From positions 89,120-153,119 of the forward strand of contig NZ_JADEYC010000001.1 in NCBI RefSeq assembly GCF_015209505.1: DNA of 64,000 bases, given 5' to 3'. The DNA is from Saccharopolyspora montiporae. Its GTDB lineage: Bacteria; Actinomycetota; Actinomycetes; Mycobacteriales; Pseudonocardiaceae. Below are positions 61,398-64,000 of this stretch, in pieces; the first letter of the stretch is position 1; each line of letters begins with the position of its first letter. A program made the position numbers and the translations under genes. Below the pieces are notes generated by a model that ran no database searches, had not been told where the DNA came from, and was given only the letters and a program-made list of their open reading frames with translations.

Positions 61398-62273
61398 ATG
61401 GGTCTGGACCTGCACAAACTCGAACACCTCGTGGCGGTGGCCGAGGAGGGCAGCTTCACTCGCGCCGCCGCCCGGGAGCACCTGTCCCAGCAAGCGCTGT
61501 CGACCTCCATCCGCGCACTGGAACGCGAGGTCGGCGTCGACCTGCTGGACCGCAGCGGCGGCGCGGTGACGCTGCTGCCCAGCGGACGTGCCCTGGTCGA
61601 CGACGCCCGCGTCCTGCACGGCGCGGCCCGCTCGGCGCTGGCGCGGGCGCGGCGCATCGGCCGCGGCGAACCCGAGGTGCTGCGCATCGGGCACACCCCC
61701 GCGGTCACCGGCGACGAGGTGATCGCCCTGGTGCACCGCGCGCACGCCGCGCAACCCGAGCTGGCGCCGCAGGTCAACCAGCGCTACCCGGACGAACTGG
61801 CCCGCGAACTGCTGGACGCCGACCTCGACGTCGGGCTGTGCCGGGCGATGCGGCCCCCGCACGGGCTGACCCGCAGCACGCTGCGCCAAGACCGGCTGCG
61901 GGTAGCCGTGGCCGCCGATCATCCGTTCGCCGACCGCGGCAGCGTGCACCTCACCGAACTCGCCGCCGAGACCATCGTGGTGTGGGGCCATCCCGGCAGG
62001 TCGGGCTACACCGATCTGCTCATCGAGCACTGCCGCGCGGCCGGTTTCGAACCGCGGGTGCGGCGCAATCCGATCCAGGGCACACCACCGATCACCGCAG
62101 TGCTGGGCACCGGCCACGCCGCGTTCGTCACCGCCGACCCCGGTCCCGCGGCCGGCGGCCAGGTCCGGGTGCTGGAACTACAGCCGACCCGCGAGGTCCC
62201 GCTACACGCGCTGTGGTCAGCGCACATCAGCTCACCCGCCCGGGACGCCTTCCTGCACGCGGCCACCCACTGA
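61398..62273 (+). CDS. LysR-family transcriptional regulator
   Basis: The 291-residue protein has an N-terminal winged HTH ('LEHLVAVAEEGSFTRAAARE', 'LSQQALSTSIRALEREVGVD'). The effector domain (90-290) includes 'PEVLRIGHTPAVTGDEVIAL' and 'DLDVGLCRAMRPPHGLTRST'. LTTRs usually control a divergent or nearby gene, and here the closest candidates are the upstream SDR and the broken SDR downstream. ATG at 61398 is preceded by CAGGAGCG. It converges with the disrupted SDR. Confidence 0.88.
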   Translation: MGLDLHKLEHLVAVAEEGSFTRAAAREHLSQQALSTSIRALEREVGVDLLDRSGGAVTLLPSGRALVDDARVLHGAARSALARARRIGRGEPEVLRIGHTPAVTGDEVIALVHRAHAAQPELAPQVNQRYPDELARELLDADLDVGLCRAMRPPHGLTRSTLRQDRLRVAVAADHPFADRGSVHLTELAAETIVVWGHPGRSGYTDLLIEHCRAAGFEPRVRRNPIQGTPPITAVLGTGHAAFVTADPGPAAGGQVRVLELQPTREVPLHALWSAHISSPARDAFLHAATH

Positions 62274-62340
62274 CATCGAAACCCGGTGCGCCGCAGCGAG
62301 TATCAGTGGTGCGTCTGGCCGGCGGTGACGTCCAGGCACT

Positions 62341-63282
62341 GAGCGTTTTCCACTTGGGTTCAGTCGGCGTGGATGACGCTGCGGATGGCGTCAACGAGCC
62401 GGGTCATTTGCCGTGGGCTGGAACGGATCGTGCGGAGGATCCTCCAGGATTTGAGCTGTGCGTTCGCGCGCTCGCCGGGCTCGCGTAGCCGGGAATGTGC
62501 TGTGTTGACGGCTTTCTCGTTGGCCGACAGTCGCCGACGACGCTCGCCGGTCTCCGGATCGCGCCGTGGACGGCGGTGCGGGACTTCGACGTTCGCGCCG
62601 GCGCCGCGGTAGGCGCTGTCAGCGATCACCCGTACTCCAGCGTGTTCGAGCGCGTCGATGATCCCGTGTTCGGAAGCCGCGCCCATGTCGTGTCGAGCGC
62701 CCGGCAAGGCCGGGGAGGTCCAGATCAGCCGTCCGGCCGGGTCAGCGAGGACCTGCACGTTCACCCCGTGTCTCTTCTGTTTTCCGGAGTAGAACGGGCG
62801 ATCTCGTCCACCGGTCATGCCGACCCGGTCGATCCGCAGCAGGGTCCCGTCGATGACGACGAACGCCTTCCGACGCGCGAGCTCGACCGCCTTCGGTTAG
62901 GGGCGTGGCCGTTGCGGCGAGCACGTCGAGGGCTTCGCGGATATAGCGGAACACCGTCGCCAGCCCGATCCCGAACCCGCCGGCGAGATCCGTGTAGGTC
63001 TCGCCTTTACGCAGGTAGGCCAGCACCAACAGAGCCTGCTCACCCGCGTCGAGGCGCCTCCAGCGGGTCCGGCGCGCGCGTCGTTCGTGCCGTAAGGCTT
63101 CGGCCAGCATGTTCAGCGCGCGACTGGACACCGACATCGACGACGGGTAAGAAAGCACCTCGAAGCTCCTGGTACGGGCAGAGTTGATCTAGACAATCAC
63201 TCCTCCTTACCAGGAGCTTCTTCACATCCCGCCACCGGCCTCACCAGCACCGGCACCCGGCCCAGCCAAGTGGAAAACGCTC
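62341..63282 (-). mobile_element. IS5-family insertion sequence, 942 bp
   Basis: Perfect 17-bp terminal inverted repeats GAGCGTTTTCCACTTGG (62341-62357) and its complement (63266-63282) bound the element. A 3-bp target duplication ACT flanks both ends (62338-62340 and 63283-63285). It carries one transposase reading region on the minus strand, of the IS5/IS427-like type. Clean ends and an intact duplication show a fairly recent, simple transposition into the SDR gene. Confidence 0.9.
62360..63158 (-). pseudogene. IS5-family transposase, frameshifted
   Basis: The first part (from 63158) contains a helix-turn-helix region, 'LLVLAYLRKGETYTDLAGGF' and 'IGLATVFRYIREALDVLAAT'. The second, ending at 62360, has 'MTGGRDRPFYSGKQKRHGVN', 'LPGARHDMGAASEHGIIDAL' and 'VIADSAYRGAGANVEVPHRR', which is the DDE domain with Asp in 'ADSAYRG'. 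The frame changes around 62887-62895. Removing one base there restores ATPLTEAVELARRKAFVVID, the expected continuous sequence. The DDE-1 Asp (VVIDGTLL) lies in the second frame. A one-base insertion has probably killed it. Confidence 0.75.
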
Positions 63283-63841
63283 ACTGCCCCGTGATCGCGC
63301 GCGCCAGATCGGAGCCCAGGAACACCGCAGCGTCGGCGATCTCGTCCGATTCGGGCAGCCGCCGCAGATCGGTGTCCGCGGCCACCTCGTCGTAGACCTG
63401 CTGCGGATCCACCCCGCGCTCGGCGGCCAGGTGCCGGAAGTACCTGCGCACCGCGGCAGACCAGATGTAGCCGGGCGCCACCGAATTCACCCGCACACCC
63501 CGCGGCCCCAGCTCCACCGACAAGCTGCGCGCCAGGGACAGCAGTCTCGCCTTGCTCATCCGGTAGCTGCCCATCAGCGGGAGTCGGTTGCGGATGAGCA
63601 TCGAGTTGATCAGCACCACCGAGCCCGCCGACTCCACCAGCGCGGGCGCCGGGCCGCGGGTCAGGTCCAGCGCGGCCAGTGCGTTGGTGTCCACCGCACC
63701 GCGGATCTCGGCCGGGTCCGCGGGCCAGCAGCTCGGTCATCGCGGGCTGCACGAACGCGTTGTGCAGCACGGCGTCCACCCGGCCGAACGCGTCCAGCGC
63801 CGCGCGGGCGAGCGCATCGACCGCGGCAGGATCGGTGAGAT

Positions 63842-64000
63842 CGGTGGGCACCGCCAGCCGCTTCACCCAACCCGACCCCTCGGGCCAAGAACTCAACCCC
63901 TACACCTACGCCTACGGCGTCCCGATCAACAGGAGTGATCCCAGCGGACTCGCTGTAGACTGGACGGGTCTGTCAGGAAAACGGTGTAACTGCGGTGCGG
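63842..64000 (+). CDS. Rhs/YD-repeat protein C-terminal core fragment, runs off window
   Basis: The plus strand reads 'GTASRFTQPDPSGQELNPYT', then 'YAYGVPINRSDPSGLAVDWT'. This is the terminal block of the Rhs core ('...RF.s.DP..g..NpYtYa.gnPin..DPsGl'), just where the variable C-terminal toxin usually begins. Only about 50 codons are seen. The 5' side is cut by the SDR fragment, so this is either a remnant or an orphan Rhs tip. The reading continues beyond the window. Confidence 0.65.

Larger units (their letters stand above)
62303..63860 (-). pseudogene. SDR gene, N-terminally truncated, frameshifted and split by an IS
   Basis: The minus-strand pieces are: residues 'LAVPTDLTDPAAVDALARAA' to 'HNAFVQPAMTELLA' (63860-63725), and after a frameshift 'PADPAEIRGAVDTNALAALD' through 'LINSMLIRNRLPLMGSYRMS' to 'AITGQ' (to 63286). 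The C-terminus CLDVTAGQTHH-stop lies beyond the inserted element (62303-62337). Joining across the ACT duplication gives ITGQCLDVTAGQTHH. The catalytic Y-R-M-S-K is present, but the Rossmann N-terminus with the GxxxGxG motif is absent, replaced by Rhs sequence. It is non-functional. Confidence 0.8.

Overview
The window is GC-rich DNA (about 70 percent G+C, strong third-position GC) from an actinobacterium. The gene content points to the Pseudonocardiaceae or a close relative: DUF574-type methyltransferase, DUF1707 protein, DUF5753 remnant, caspase/EACC1-like pair, YbaB-WXG100 secretion module, furA-katA pair with a leaderless furA promoter, and many GTG starts. The family-level placement is inference. 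No rRNA, CRISPR array, replication origin or biosynthetic gene cluster is visible.

Layout. 1-4600: a likely catabolic cluster (two SDR dehydrogenases around a TRAP transporter, facing a carboxymuconolactone decarboxylase-like gene), with a promoter and a possible operator at its head. 4880-5570: debris (transporter remnant abutting an IS5-type transposase remnant) beside a tRNA-Pro(GGG) with its own terminator. 5779-10946: MFS transporter, AidB-like flavoprotein, adenosine deaminase relic, amino-acid-permease-like protein. 11021-13947: a translationally coupled caspase-like protease and EACC1-like gene, the best candidate for a conflict or cell-suicide module. 14052-23483: housekeeping and accessory enzymes, MscS channel, transporters. 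23583-27138: catalase, Fur-family regulator, TrmH-type methyltransferase and a duplicated histidine-rich protein. 27324-30251: membrane and lipid genes plus a methyltransferase.

31552-38720 is a sulfur block: metY-metX and a sulfonate-type ABC transporter, each preceded by a tiny cysteine-containing leader ORF that appears leaderless. The shared leader architecture suggests that cysteine supply controls both methionine synthesis and organosulfur uptake. 39083-47716 holds small membrane proteins, methyltransferases, an amidase, thioesterase, MFS exporter and quinone reductase. 47848-50146 is a three-gene YbaB / WXG100-like / long Gly-Ser-rich module of type VII secretion character, followed by lexA. 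51046-62273 holds enzymes, an ANTAR regulator, a betaine/proline-type MFS, an Fpg/Nei glycosylase and a LysR regulator.

The right end (62303-64000) is a decaying patch. An SDR gene has lost its N-terminus at a junction with an Rhs/YD-repeat fragment, carries a frameshift, and is interrupted by a 942-bp IS5-family element with perfect 17-bp terminal repeats and an ACT target duplication. The transposase of that element is itself frameshifted. Removing the element restores the C-terminus of the SDR.
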